Shown piece after piece: positions 37,301 through 45,129 of a stretch of 64,000 nucleotides of DNA. A model generated the notes under the pieces. That model did not search any database. It saw only the letters and a program-made list of their open reading frames with translations, and was not told where the DNA came from. How positions within the stretch are numbered: position 1 is the first letter of the stretch; every line of letters begins with the position of its first letter. Location of the stretch: the NCBI GenBank assembly GCA_963402885.1, contig OY727099.1, positions 14,620,001 to 14,684,000 of the forward strand. The letters run 5' to 3'. The translations under genes were made by a program, and so were the position numbers. The stretch comes from Antedon bifida (taxonomy: Eukaryota > Echinodermata > Crinoidea > Comatulida > Antedonidae).

Positions 37301-40300
37301 AAACCCAATCGGGTTAAAGTAGACAGGGGAAACCTGAGGACATTCAGTATGTTGTTCCAGACGGCATTAGGGACTTGCATTTGACTTTAACAGACTGGGT
37401 TGACAATAGAGATTTGTTGCGTCTGATGTTGATCGTAGTGTTCGAGTACACGTTACACTCGACTTTAACAGACTGGGTTGACAATAGAGATTGGTTGCGA
37501 CTGATGTTGATCGTAGTGTTCGAGTACACGTTGCATTCGACTTTAACAGACTGGGCGGACAACAAAGATTGGTTGCGTCTGATGTTGATCGTAGTATTCG
37601 AGTACACGTCTCGACTTTAACATACTGGGTGGACAATAGATATTTGTTGCGTCTGATGTTGATCGTTGTGTTTGAGTACACGTTGCATTCGGCTTTAACA
37701 GACTGGGTGGATAGAGATTGGTTGCGTCTGATGTTGATCGTAGTGTTCGAGTACACGTTGCATTGGGCTTTAACAGACTGGGTGGACAATAGAGATTGGT
37801 TGGGTCTGATGTTGATCGTAGTGTTCGAGTACACATTACACTCGACTTTAACAGACTGGGTGGACAACAGAGATTGGTTGGGTCTGATGTTGATCGTAGT
37901 GTTCGAGTACACGTTACTCGACTTTAACAGACTGGGTGGACAACAAAGATTGGTTGGGTCTGATGTTGATCGTAGTGTTTGAGTACACGTTGCACTTGAC
38001 TTTAACAGACTGGGTGGACAATAGAGATTTGTTGCGTCTGATGTTGATCGTAGTGTTCGAGTACACGTTGCACTCGACTTTAACAGACCGGGTGGACAAT
38101 AGAGATTGGTTGGGTCTGGTGTTGATCGTAGTGTTCGAGTACACGTTGCACTCGACTTTAACAGACTGGGTGGACAATAGAGATTGGTTGGGTCTGATGT
38201 TGATCGTAGTGTTTGAGTACACGTTACACTCGACTTTAACAGACTGGGTGGACAACAGAGATTGGTTGCGTCTGATGTTGATCGTAGTGTTCGAGTACAC
38301 GTTGCATTCGACTTTAACAGACTAGTTGGACAACAGAGATTGGTTGCGTCTGATGTTGATCGTAGTGTTCGAGTACACGTTGCACTCGACTTTAACAGAC
38401 CGGGTGGACAATAGAGATTGGTTGGGTCTGGTGTTGATCGTAGTGTTCGAGTACACGTTGCACTCGACTTTAACAGACTGGGTGGACAATAGAGATTGGT
38501 TGCGTCTGATGTTGATCGTAGTGTTTGAGTACACGTTGCACTCGACTGTAACATACTGGGTGGACAACAGAGATTGGTTGCGTCTGATGTTGATCGTAGT
38601 GTTCGAGTACACGTTGCATTCGACTTTAACAGACTAGTTGGACAACAGAGATTGGTTGCGTCTGATGTGTATCGTAGTGTTCGAGTACACGTTGAACTCG
38701 ACTTTAACAGACTGGGTGGACAATAGAGATTGGTTGCGACTGATGTTGATCGTAGTGTTCGAGTACACGTTGAACTCGACTTTAACAGACTGGGTGGACA
38801 ATAGAGATTGGTTGCGACTGGTGTTGATCGTTGTGTTCGAGTACACGTTGCACTCGACTTTAACAGACTGGGTGGACAATAGAGATTGGTTGCGTCTGAT
38901 GTTGATCGTAGTGTTTGAGTACACGTTGCACTTGACTTTAACAGACTGGGTGGACAATAGAGAGTTAGTTTTACGAATATCAAGCATTTCAATAATGGTA
39001 ACCGACCGAAAACGTCCAAGTCAGAACGTCCTTCTAAATCCTTTTACTCGAGTCATTATCATTCCGAGAACATAGAGAAGGTGGAGCGAGCGAAGCGAGC
39101 TCATCCTTTAGTGATGGTAAATTGTGCTTAATTCTGACATAGGCGAGCACAATGGAAAAACTTCGAGACAAATCTCCGCCTTGGATATCTACCTCATCTA
39201 TCTCAGATGTACCGCGAAACGTAGATTTGATAACATTAGTTCTCACTATTACGATATTGTTCCATATTTCTATCTTAGGAAGATGTTATAAAGGGTTTTA
39301 AAACAAAATTTCTGATTTCATCGGTAGATTTTCAATCGCACGCGGTAGAAGTAATGTACGGGTTCACGTTGAGTCATCATCTTGCATCTTCCTGGTTTCA
39401 ACTATGTTGGCCGTTGGTGGCGATAGCCATTTTAGTTTTTTGTTTATTTTCGGACCGCGCAGTAGTTAGACAAATAAAAATTATACTGCAAATTAATAAA
39501 GATCAAATTAAATATATTCATAAAGCATCGGAGAGTATATTGGGAAATAGTATATAAAATTACATCGGGAGAACTGATAAGACCTTTTATTTAAAATCAA
39601 GTGAGTGGCACGAATAACCTGTCGGCCATCTGTGTCCCCGTTAGGACCCTGGATCCTTCTGACCATGTTGCAAGTCGTCTTCCTTCTTATGCCGAAACGA
39701 CCCACTGTGTCGCGGAAGTTAGTTTCTAAAGAAGAACTAAATAATGTATTAATTATGCCAATTAGGATGGTATTTATTTGAATAAACGAGGGGAAGCGAG
39801 CTCACCCTCTAGTCATCTCAAATTTTCTGTATACGCCGCCATCTGGAGAAAAATGTACGAAGACATCTTTAAAAAATTGGTACAAAAGAAAATGAAGCAA
39901 ACAAAAATTAATGAATGAAGGCTATTTTTGCAAAACAAGGTTTAATTGGATGCGAAGACGAACATGATTTCCAATAAATGTCGATGTTACTAAATAAAGG
40001 GAAAGAATCATTAAAGAAAATCCCGATTTCTTAGAATTTTACGGAAAATTAACAGCAAATTTGTTAAATTACGCTATTTGCCGCAGAAATCAAATGGTTG
40101 CCGTTTGATTGGAAGAACAATTTTTGCTAGAGTATTAAGTTAAACAATATATTAAATTAGCACCTAATTGTTGGCATTAAAAGTACCTGACCTGATTTAC
40201 AAAATGAATATCCTGAAACCAACAAGCACCATTTATGAACTTGCATGTTTACTTTCATTATGTACCTGTATGTTACTTGTTATGTTATCGTTACCGTTTT

Positions 40301-43300
40301 TGCCATACGAAACATGATAAAACATGACAAATGAAAGAAATCGCGCAATCGATTAGTGTATTTTTTTTAGATAAATCATGAATAATACCACCAAACTTGC
40401 TAGTAACAAAAATACATCGATAGTGCCTTACAGTTGACCAGTGAATACAATACACAAGAGACACGGATGAACGCGTTCGTTTCGTTACTATTATGATGAT
40501 AAAACGCATTCGATTCTGGGACTGCGACTGCGAGAAATTCAACTGACAGAATTAGGCTTTGAAATTTGTAATATACCATTAATAATCAATTCCAAGCAGG
40601 TAGCTGATCTCTGGTGGTAGGATTTGTTGCTCTGGCTCCTGGCAGGTATCTGGTGGTGTTTAGTAAAGACCGTAACGGTTGTGATTTTCTTTTTATGCTG
40701 AAAATTATTAAAATTTGCTCTACCAGAAAGCCTAAAAAGTTAATATTGGTGTAACTGTACCCTGGCCGATTATCTATGTACAGTAATTGAAGAAGGGAAA
40801 AAATATATTGATACTGATGTCTTAAGGGATGAAAAAAGTGCCATATACAAGTATTGTTTTCCTTTATTTAAATATCTCTATGCTAATTAACAAATACATT
40901 AAAAAATACCTACCTACCTACCTTATTTTTACGCAAACCTAGTAATTGTTAAAGGCCTATTTAATGTATATACTACAAGTCATTTTAATTTAAAAGAAAA
41001 ATAATAGCCACAAAGAAAAATTTAAATCGTGTGTAAGTGTTTCAATAATTGTTTGTTTCTGCTGTTAAAATGCTGGCAATTGATGAACTTTGTTTTTCAT
41101 ATATAAAAAAAACAGTACTTTATTTAAAAAAATGATTGTATTTTATGTTATTCTCAGTTCTTCTCCTGGTTCTTCTATGGCCTTGGAAAGATGAACAGAA
41201 TAGGTTTGTTTCACCCCATTTTCCAATGTCTACTATTCACTTTCAATTGAAAATCATGTGTGTTCTCATGTGCACTGACATTATTATGAAAATCTATCTA
41301 CATTTTCTGTGATTATGCTTATTGAATTTAGTAAAGACAATTACTTTAACTTCTATGTAAGCCATACATTTTTATATAGTCATGTGGCTTAGCGACTTAA
41401 TCGTTACACGGCGGACAAAAGCACCAAATTTGGCATGAGGCTTCTTTTAGACGTACTAATTGATTTTTGCCTAGGAGAGCCACCCGATCAGCTTCCGATT
41501 TTCCAAGATGGCGGCCAAAATCCAAAATGGCTGCCAGTAAATTGGTATATCATATATCTCTGGCTGTAAAAGTTACAAATAGACAAATAATGTACTGAAT
41601 CAAGAATTTCTGAGGTCAGTAAAACCGATTCAGGAAATATTATATAAAGTGAGTGATGGCGCCCAAAAATAAAAATGGTAGCCATTGAAATTGAAATACA
41701 TATAATCGTATACAAAGTCACAAACAGTCTAATCCTAATGTATTTTATTCTGCAAATCAGAAAGAAAGTGCAAGCATTAACATTGCATTTTTCTTTGACC
41801 TTTGACCTCAATTTGAATATTTAATCCAATTGAAAACAAAATAACCATATCTCTGCAACGCTTACATTAAATTAAATAATTTTAGTGTCAAATTCTTTGA
41901 AAGATGTATATTAATATTCGTCCTAATGGAAACATTTGTCAAAAAATGGCCGGAAGTATGATTTTTGGTATTTTTAACCTTTGACCTACATGTCATATAA
42001 CTTGGTAACTAACAGTTGGACAAACTTTAAATAGGTCTCAAATTAATCAGAAGATGGATGTTTCTATTCAGTCTAATACCAACTTTTCCAAGAAAATGAC
42101 CCAGATTCTTGTTATTGACCTTTGACCTGAAATGGTAATACATATTTCTACATCTCGAAAACTAGTGGTCGTAAAAGTTTTTTTATGAGAAATTGTTAAA
42201 AAAATATATATTTATATGTTTTATAATAAAACAGTATCTATGAAAATGTAAAAGAATCCCATTTATGATAACTAAATTTGTAATTTGTTAACACCCAATA
42301 ATATATTTGTTATGTATTAAATGTGTTATATTTGCTGATTTTAGGCACTTAACGTAAATTTATCTGAACTATGGATATTTAATGTAAAATTTGTTTTCTT
42401 TAATATAGAGAAAATGTAATTATCTATCAAATAAGACCATTTAAAAAGAAATTCTGACAAAAACTTAATTAGTTCCAGGTAAAAAAGTGTACTTTTTTTA
42501 ACAGCGACCTCAATCTTTATTTTCCCAAAACAACCACATTTTATGTGGTTTCAGAAACTGAACTGGTTATAACTTTTTTTTTAGATTTTTTTTACAGCAA
42601 CTTGTAATTTACATACCACCTCTACTATTTATTTACAGCTACTTCATTTACATATTACTTCTGCCGTCCACAGATACTGTTGGATTTGGATTTTTCCCAC
42701 CATCTTTGCAACGAGTGACCTATATTATGTACCATGTCTAAAATATGTTTCAATGACTATGATTACTCCATGTTTTTCTACTTCATTTAATACCTATATG
42801 CAATTTCTGCAACCAGAATGATATTCCAGTTTAGGCTATACTGGCAGCCATGTTGGATTTTGGCCACCATCTTAACAACGAATGACCCTATGTCATGCAA
42901 CTAAATATATGTTTCAATGACCATGAATACTTATGTTTTGATAGTTCATTTGCCTATTATGTGACTTTTGCAACAAATGAAAATGTGATTTTCCAATTTA
43001 TTGGATTTTGGCCGCCATCTTGAAAAATAAATTACGACCAGAATGGCTCCTAGGCAAAAATCAATTGGTAGGTCCCAACGAAGCTCCATGCCAAATTTGG
43101 TGCTTTTGTCCACCGTGTAATGATTTCCTCAAAATTTGTTGTTAAGCCACCTGACCATTATCATAATTATAGACTTCATGCCTCAGCCTCAATGCCAATT
43201 TACACAAGCGGTAACGGTAATAAAAATATAGAATTCCTTATATTATGACAATTTACACAAAGCGAGAAGCAGACGGGCGGTTTTCGCTGAGGATAGATAC

Positions 43301-44185
43301 AGATTTTACTGTACGTGGGACAAGCTACGCATTTTCCGCCTGTGTAATATGGCCTTTATAACTCCAAATCTCTGCGACAGTCATATCACTGTTTATATTC
43401 CATATGCAAATAACAAATATTCTCGTAACTTTAATAGATTCGGGACATAATAATAATCTTTCCGATGTATTTTACAATTTATTTTGTAGGTTGGTGTTAC
43501 GGATATGAAGTATTGGAAGGCAATGATGAATCCTCTTAATTCTATTAAATATGTGTAACAAGAATCTACAAAAAAGTACGGTTTGATGACGATGACGATA
43601 ATGATGTGTCAGTTTTTTTTCTTGTTGTATACTGATCTTGATTAATAATATTATAATAAATGATACACTTCTGTTACAGTAACAATTTCATAACATTGCC
43701 TTTTCGGTGTAAACTAAACAGGTCTAAATGGAATTAATTTAAAAATAAAACTTTGATACTCAAGGCTTTTGCGAATAATATCCTTTAAAATGCGGGTAGT
43801 TGGGATAGATATCTTAATATAAACTACTAAAGATTTCACTAGAACATTTTGTGGAACACAATTATTAATATTTTATAAAGAAGATGTTTTATGAATGATT
43901 AAATTCTACTATTAGTTTATACACAGATTTTTTTTTATAAATGCTTAATTCGTAATGATTTAAACTTAACTTACTTAGTGTTTTTGCAGACTTTTTGAAA
44001 TGTTATTTTTAGATTTGTGAGTGCAATGGTTCAGTATATTTAGAGGACCCAACTTGTCTTGGTCTTGTGATCTATGTCTGTTCAATTTCACAATTGTTTA
44101 TATTGTATTGATTATTTAATTTAATTCATAATGTATGCATTTTATGACCTTAATGAATAAAGACACATTTGTTAAATATTAATGT
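13366..44185 (+). CDS. ogfr: OGFR-like (opioid growth factor receptor family) gene
   Basis: Exons: 13366-13483 (ATG), 26371-26543, 26900-27067, 27324-27491, 27754-27921, 28502-28558, 28803-28881, 29114-29192, 29749-29815, 31722-31873, 32340-32710, then 33405-33497, 33668-33760, 33932-34024, 34196-34288, 36871-36924 and 43490-43539 (TAA). Phases all agree, giving 691 residues. Exons 28803-32710 encode the OGFR N-terminal domain: EIKFKPEGENIDVIHEKW, NHNYIQWLFPIREKG, MMLGFYGIIIK and SSHNYLRITRI. In vertebrates this family is a nuclear-associated receptor for [Met5]-enkephalin that restrains proliferation; I do not infer ligand binding here. Acidic, low-complexity repeat exons flank the domain. 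The last two exons (a hydrophobic, Cys-rich tail) rest on splice signals and phase only. An alternative end is the in-frame TAG at 34308-34310. Confidence 0.85.
13943..14370 (+). repeat. Dispersed repeat starting CAGGCCCGTTGCCA (copy A)
   Basis: It begins CAGGCCCGTTGCCAG, has a pyrimidine run, then a C-rich block (CCCCGCCCCC repeats), and continues to about 14370. A second copy in the opposite orientation lies at 25578-26099. Both sit in OGFR intron 1, on either side of the LTR element. The CAGGCCCGT start resembles a DNA-transposon terminus, but I found no matching opposite terminus. It is non-coding. Confidence 0.55.
14510..15830 (+). repeat. Old dispersed repeat interrupted by a foldback element
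   Basis: Segments on both sides of the foldback insertion match the repeat at 50.5-51.1 kb. Left: 'GATGAAAAACTACTTTTTAATTTAAAC'-like text before 14830. Right: TAACGTCACAACATC and 'TATCTACATTTCATCAGCTTTCATAA'-like text at 15305-15385. It is non-coding and diverged, so it predates the foldback insertion. The rest of the stretch (15430-15830) is AT-rich with no gene. Confidence 0.45.
14830..15292 (-). mobile_element. Foldback element, C-rich module family (copy 1)
   Basis: This 463-bp palindromic element has arms made of degenerate 'GGACAACTACCCCC' and 'TTAGGACAACTACCCCC' modules. The spacer contains ATTATACACTGTTGCAGAG. The ends are GGTTCAAGGACACC and GGTGAATATCCGGATACG. AATTTAAAC is repeated directly on both sides (14821-14829, 15293-15301), and the related repeat at 50.6 kb shows the corresponding uninterrupted site. 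Relative to copies 2 and 3 it is inverted. It is non-autonomous with no transposase. Confidence 0.85.
16170..16490 (+). mobile_element. CR1/L2-like LINE, 3' fragment
   Basis: Conceptual translation gives the C-terminal tail common to CR1/L2 reverse transcriptases: PEYLSELLT, and in a shifted frame WNHLYLNIKQTSLLSTL..SKLTF, so the coding part is frameshifted. The 3' end reads GGCGCTATATAAATC and closes with a (GATT)n tail. It is 5'-truncated and lies in OGFR intron 1. Confidence 0.7.
16890..16925 (+). repeat. Poly-C run
   Basis: A run of about 18 C residues, interrupted once near its end, lies in otherwise AT-rich intron DNA. It is a length-unstable site and a possible sequencing weak point. 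Confidence 0.8.
17748..19066 (+). repeat. 5' LTR of the Gmr1-type element
   Basis: It runs TGTCAC...GTGACA, 1319 bp, with TG...CA ends. A TATATATT motif lies near its start. An internal direct duplication of about 75 bp (GGTGATATAGAGCTGAAGCA repeated at about 18123 and 18198) is shared with the 3' LTR. Confidence 0.93.
19226..23926 (+). CDS. Gag-pol polyprotein of the Gmr1-type element
   Basis: A single 1566-codon frame. Parts in order: a charged Glu/Arg-rich coiled-coil start (about 25-130), a Ty3/gypsy gag region, two CCHC zinc knuckles (about 366 and 393), an aspartic protease (RDSGCSG, about 505), and integrase with an HHCC finger (about 700-750), DDE core and a GPF-type C-terminal module. 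Reverse transcriptase (YIDD near 1302) and RNase H (TDAS near 1450) follow, ending at the stop. RT and integrase sequences are gypsy-like although their order is copia-like. Known Gmr1 elements share this layout. It replicates through an RNA intermediate in a virus-like particle. Confidence 0.95.
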   Translation: MDLTKIVDAGKALGLDGVELREFVEKREEAAREREERALEREERNREREERNREREEKQRNRDKEERERREALEKEERERREALEKEERERREVLERDEAERKRASEEKERENERAKEAENQAYLIEMRRLEIQLEQEKNRARPGGRVLPNPESRVKASKPKLPPFHDRTDDLDAYLKRFERYATSQEWKEIEWPVNLSALLTGKALEVYSRLSSAEANDYKLLKLALLKRFQLTADGFRHKLRTAKPEYGESGPQFAARISNYLDRWIDLAEGEKTFQGLKDLLLREQFTDGCGKDLALFLRERQPKTIQAMAEIAEQYLEARGGLFGKPIEFKQKEPNSPQLSSNNVPSTSSSQSPSSFRSPTCFICHRVGHLARNCRASTMHKPNSPPKCYRCLKTGHIARNCRQDANSCAGLSTSPQKESDCQKCTKQHECKAKEEIPDVGASMVTKMSESLNQCCINNDGDKVTLQCGHCLPIMTAALNNSISKMPVYTGCVGSRCVSVLRDSGCSGVVVKKDLVSAEQLTGKEKTCVLIDGTVRNLPVALIHVNTPFFSGKTYALCMNNPIYDLILGNIAGVRAPGNPDPTWTERNLQGCSVVTRSQANTMDKPFRTLKTTEIHKQIITAGIMKTAQQQDISLAKFKDLAEKQTTTVSNKQAEARFIYHKDLLYRQFSSPNIEHGDKFTQLVVPADYRRQVMRQAHETLLGGHQGVKKTTDKVLTTFWWPGVTADITRYCRSCDICQRTVQKGRVTKVPLGSMPLIEVPFERIAVDIVGPIFPMSKGRNRYILTIIDFATRYPEAVPLPNIEAERVAEALVGVFSRLGIPKEMLTDRGSQFTSEVMRQVSKLLSIRQVMTSPYHPACNGLVERFNGTLKQMLKRMCAERPTDWDRYIDPLLFAVRESSQESLGFSPFELLHGRTVRGPMSILRELWTEEIETPETKTTYQYVMDLRERLHETCQMAQKNLQKSKVRYKQYYDKKSKSREFEVGDEVLLLLPTDKNKLLLQWKGPFKVVKKFGYLDYQIDLNGKFKIFHANLLKKYYERTADISAALGVSEPSGILELASTAVIECEPNETFTNNQNYHLSNENLLQLHPLLAKETTADIHINESLDDTLKHEVHRLIGNYKDVLTDLPGKTTLGQHEIKLETDDTIRSKPYPLPHALRGTIKDEVNMMLNLGVVEPSGAPFASPIVLVKKPDGSNRFCVDFRKLNQVTVFDAEPIPDQEELFTKLAHDHYFTKIDLSKGYWQVPMDEASKPLTAFLTPDGLFQFNVMPFGLVNAPATFSRIMRKLLKGMDNTLNYIDDILIHTASWDQHMKCLSELFGRLRRANLTARPSKCFIGYETIEFLGHVVGKGNVQPRVEKIQSILSAKQPETKKQLRSFLGMTNYYRKFIPNYSVIACPLTDKTKNREPNRICWEKAQESAFVKLKEKLNSTPILCLPNLNKDFILRTDASEYGVGAVLMQQYGDVKFPVAYASKKLLPREKAYSVMEKECLAIVWSVRKFESYLYGRNFTLETDHQPLVFMHRAKLSNGRIMRWALALQPYKFRIEAIKGSENVGADYLSRV
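23987..25304 (+). repeat. 3' LTR of the Gmr1-type element
   Basis: It is 1318 bp and near-identical to the 5' LTR. It is preceded by the polypurine tract and followed directly by the ATTTG target duplication. Confidence 0.93.
25578..26099 (-). repeat. Dispersed repeat, CAGGCCCGT family (copy B)
   Basis: It is the reverse complement of the repeat at 13943-14370, ending in CTACGGGCCTG. It carries two long G runs at about 26015-26055, against C-rich blocks in copy A. With copy A it forms an inverted pair about 11 kb apart around the LTR element. Confidence 0.55.
26780..28020 (+). repeat. Tandem triplication of an OGFR exon plus intron
   Basis: Three units of about 424-430 bp each contain one 168-bp exon (26900-27067, 27324-27491, 27754-27921) and the same flanking intron text (TTCAAGAGAACTAATATCGATAG, split). 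Each exon is phase 0 on both sides and adds 56 residues (core ENVGSVDR.SDGNNSKEDAHE, ending PTRAVIPAPSK). The units differ at only a few sites, so the expansion is recent. The in-frame acceptor is AAG; a CAG seven bases further on would shift the frame. Confidence 0.9.
30296..30958. mobile_element. Inverted-repeat element with ACAAATGTGCAAAC modules
   Basis: The ends GTTGAGCCGTGAAATGTGCA and TGCATATTTCACGGCTCAAC (30939-30958) are inverted. Both arms are built of short 'ACAAATGTGCAAAC'-like modules over about 150 bp or more, around a 350-bp centre. It lies in the OGFR intron between 29815 and 31722. I could not find a clear target duplication. Structurally it resembles the C-rich foldback family but is unrelated in sequence. 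Confidence 0.65.
31958..32050 (+). mobile_element. SINE-tail remnant
   Basis: It contains TGTAAAGCGCCGCTGATTATG and GTGCGCTAAGTGGTAATG, the AGCGC...GCGCTA tail format seen in other short elements in this window. It is only a fragment within an OGFR intron. Confidence 0.3.
32740..34300 (+). repeat. Tandem array of an OGFR C-terminal exon (4 copies)
   Basis: Units of 263-264 bp carry exons 33405-33497, 33668-33760, 33932-34024 and 34196-34288. Each is exactly 93 bp, phase 1 on both sides (acceptor ATATCAG, donor AAAAG/GTGAAG), and adds 31 residues (start DSTPVHDDNDDDQGINTRGQ). A partial upstream unit (from about 32740) is split by foldback copy 2. The first three units are nearly identical; the fourth differs a little more. 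Human OGFR also has C-terminal tandem peptide repeats, but within one exon and of different sequence. Confidence 0.9.
32827..33308 (+). mobile_element. Foldback element, C-rich module family (copy 2)
   Basis: It is 482 bp, starting CGTATCCGGATATTCACC and ending GGTGTCCTAGAACC, with the spacer GACTCTGCAACAGTGTATAA. It is flanked by the direct 8-bp duplication GTCCATGG (32819-32826, 33309-33316). The three neighbouring exon-repeat units keep the uninterrupted site (TTGTCCATGGATATAG at 33834 and 34107, with a one-base variant at 33572), which proves insertion. Any open frame across it is a by-product of the module periodicity. Confidence 0.92.
34960..35935 (+). mobile_element. CR1/L2-like LINE, 3' end with open RT tail
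   Basis: One frame is open from about 34975 to 35668 (about 230 codons). It encodes the end of a non-LTR reverse transcriptase: SYKHLGIIIDNTLTWKSH, LFLSRFDYCCSVWGSN, LQKIQNRALRIILK and PHFYNDLPLSIRNSLSFSSF. A 3' UTR ends in GCTGGATGGATCACC and an A-rich tail near 35935. It is 5'-truncated. Its coding state suggests a fairly young insertion in the intron after the 93-bp exon array. Confidence 0.85.
36545..36621 (+). tRNA. tRNA-Glu-like pseudogene or SINE head
   Basis: CCCCAGTGGTCTAATGGTTAG resembles an acceptor strand plus D-arm (A box), GAGATCGAATCTC a B box/T-arm, and ACTGGGC the closing acceptor strand. A T6 Pol III terminator follows. The anticodon loop lacks a proper T33, and acceptor pairs 1-2 fail, so a functional tRNA is unlikely. 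It lies 250 bp upstream of a probable OGFR exon. Confidence 0.4.
37374..38964. repeat. 78-bp minisatellite with 4-unit higher-order repeat
   Basis: About 20 tandem copies of a 78-bp unit (for example GACTTTAACAGACTGGGTGG then GACAATAGAGATTGGTTGCG). A few units are shorter. Marker variants repeat exactly 312 bp apart (GACCGGGTGG at 38086 and 38398; ACTAGTTGGA at 38321 and 38633), so a 4-unit block was duplicated. Since 78 is a multiple of three and the unit has few stops, long frames open on both strands (up to 550 codons on -). They are very unlikely to be genes. It lies in the last OGFR intron. Confidence 0.93.
38970..41380. other. Large intron DNA, no clear gene
   Basis: This part of the last proposed OGFR intron has no supportable exon. 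A 67-codon frame at 39354-39557 starts with a hydrophobic stretch (WPLVAIAILVFCLF), but splice or conservation support is lacking. The words GGAGCGAGCGAAGCGAGCTCA (split) near 39090 and GGGGAAGCGAGCTCACCCTC near 39790 repeat each other, hinting at paired ends of an unrecognised element of about 700 bp. Confidence 0.4.
41388..43156. mobile_element. Long-TIR element with internal subrepeats
   Basis: About 100-bp inverted ends: left ATGTGGCTTAGCGAC, GACAAAAGCACCAAATTTGG and TGATTTTTGCCTAGGAG; right is the reverse complement with small changes (GTTAAGCCACCTGAC at 43141). Inside, short units recur with 'GACCTTTGACCT', 'AAAATGACC' and 'AAGATGGCGGCCAAAATCC' words. Related units make up the 56.7-60.3 kb element. 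It is non-coding, 1.77 kb, within the OGFR intron. Confidence 0.65.
44156..44161 (+). promoter_or_regulatory. Poly(A) signal AATAAA
   Basis: A canonical AATAAA lies about 620 bp after the proposed OGFR stop (43539), in an AT-rich 3' UTR, with T-rich text about 15 bases on. It supports a terminal exon ending near 44185. Confidence 0.55.
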
Positions 44186-44589
44186 AGGCCAAATGTTTTT
44201 TCGGTCTTTTATTTTGTTTATAACAACATTTGGTTATTTGATAACAAGATTGTTGGTTTAATGATATAATAAATGTTGTACTGCAATCATCGATAGTGCA
44301 ATGTTGTTATATGTGATTTCGTTTTGGACGTTCATGTCATTTATTACACAGTGACTGACCATGTTCGATCAACATTTAGGGTGTGCCGTATAATAGTTCT
44401 ACTTCGCGTCCAAGCTCTGTCATTTCGAATGGTTTAGGCTCTTGTTAAAAGTAGGTATGTTACAAAACAAATAATGCATGTGTTTATATTCATGCAATGG
44501 AACAAATAATTTCATTCTTTTAAAAAGGAACATTTTCAAACAATTTTTATGAAATTATTAGTTCAAAAATCTATTAAAAAATAATGTTG

Positions 44590-44682
44590 TTGCCCTCTTT
44601 TTATATATAACACTTTTTTATTTATTTATTTTATTTCCAAAAAATAAATAAATAAAAAAGTATTATATATAAAAAGAGGCAA
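44590..44682. repeat. Long hairpin with TATATATAA stem
   Basis: The left arm TTGCCCTCTTTTTATATATA and right arm TATATATAAAAAGAGGCAA pair almost perfectly, extended by complementary TATTTATTTATTT/AAATAAATAAATA text. It is about 93 bp, MITE-like or a simple foldback, lying between the convergent OGFR and BRCC3 3' ends. Confidence 0.6.
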
Positions 44683-45129
44683 TAGCATACGGTCTAACTT
44701 GTTTTTCTCCTTGGTTTCCCAAATAACCACACTCAAAACTTCATTACTTCTTTGTTTACTCCCCAACCAGAATTACATATTATATAGGCCTATTGCAACT
44801 TTGCTAACATGATTACCAATCAAACCAACTTTCCTAACCATAATGTATACACGTTAAGCCAATAAAATAATATTGTTAGGAACTCTTTCATATCCATTTT
44901 AATATCTTTAACATTGCGTTCTTTTCCAACAATTTGTCTTTGTCAATCAGATTCTTGAAAATGATACAGTAGATTTAAATGTTGAATTCCTAATGTCTTT
45001 TTTGGAATTATCCTATTTTTTTTTATTATAAGGTAAAAGTGCTGTAAAAATAACATTCAAATAATATAAGAAGATTTAATGACAGCCTTGAATGAACCAT
45101 ATTATTCTAAAGAATTTTGAATGTTATTT

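Noticed and set aside
37367-39019. 550-codon minus-strand frame with 26-residue repeats, plus several plus-strand frames
   Set aside because: The 78-bp minisatellite unit is a multiple of three and nearly stop-free, so it opens frames on both strands; there are no splice sites, domains or codon signal.
39354-39557. Small membrane-like protein of 67 codons
   Set aside because: A hydrophobic stretch alone is weak evidence in AT-rich intron DNA; no splice or homology support was seen.
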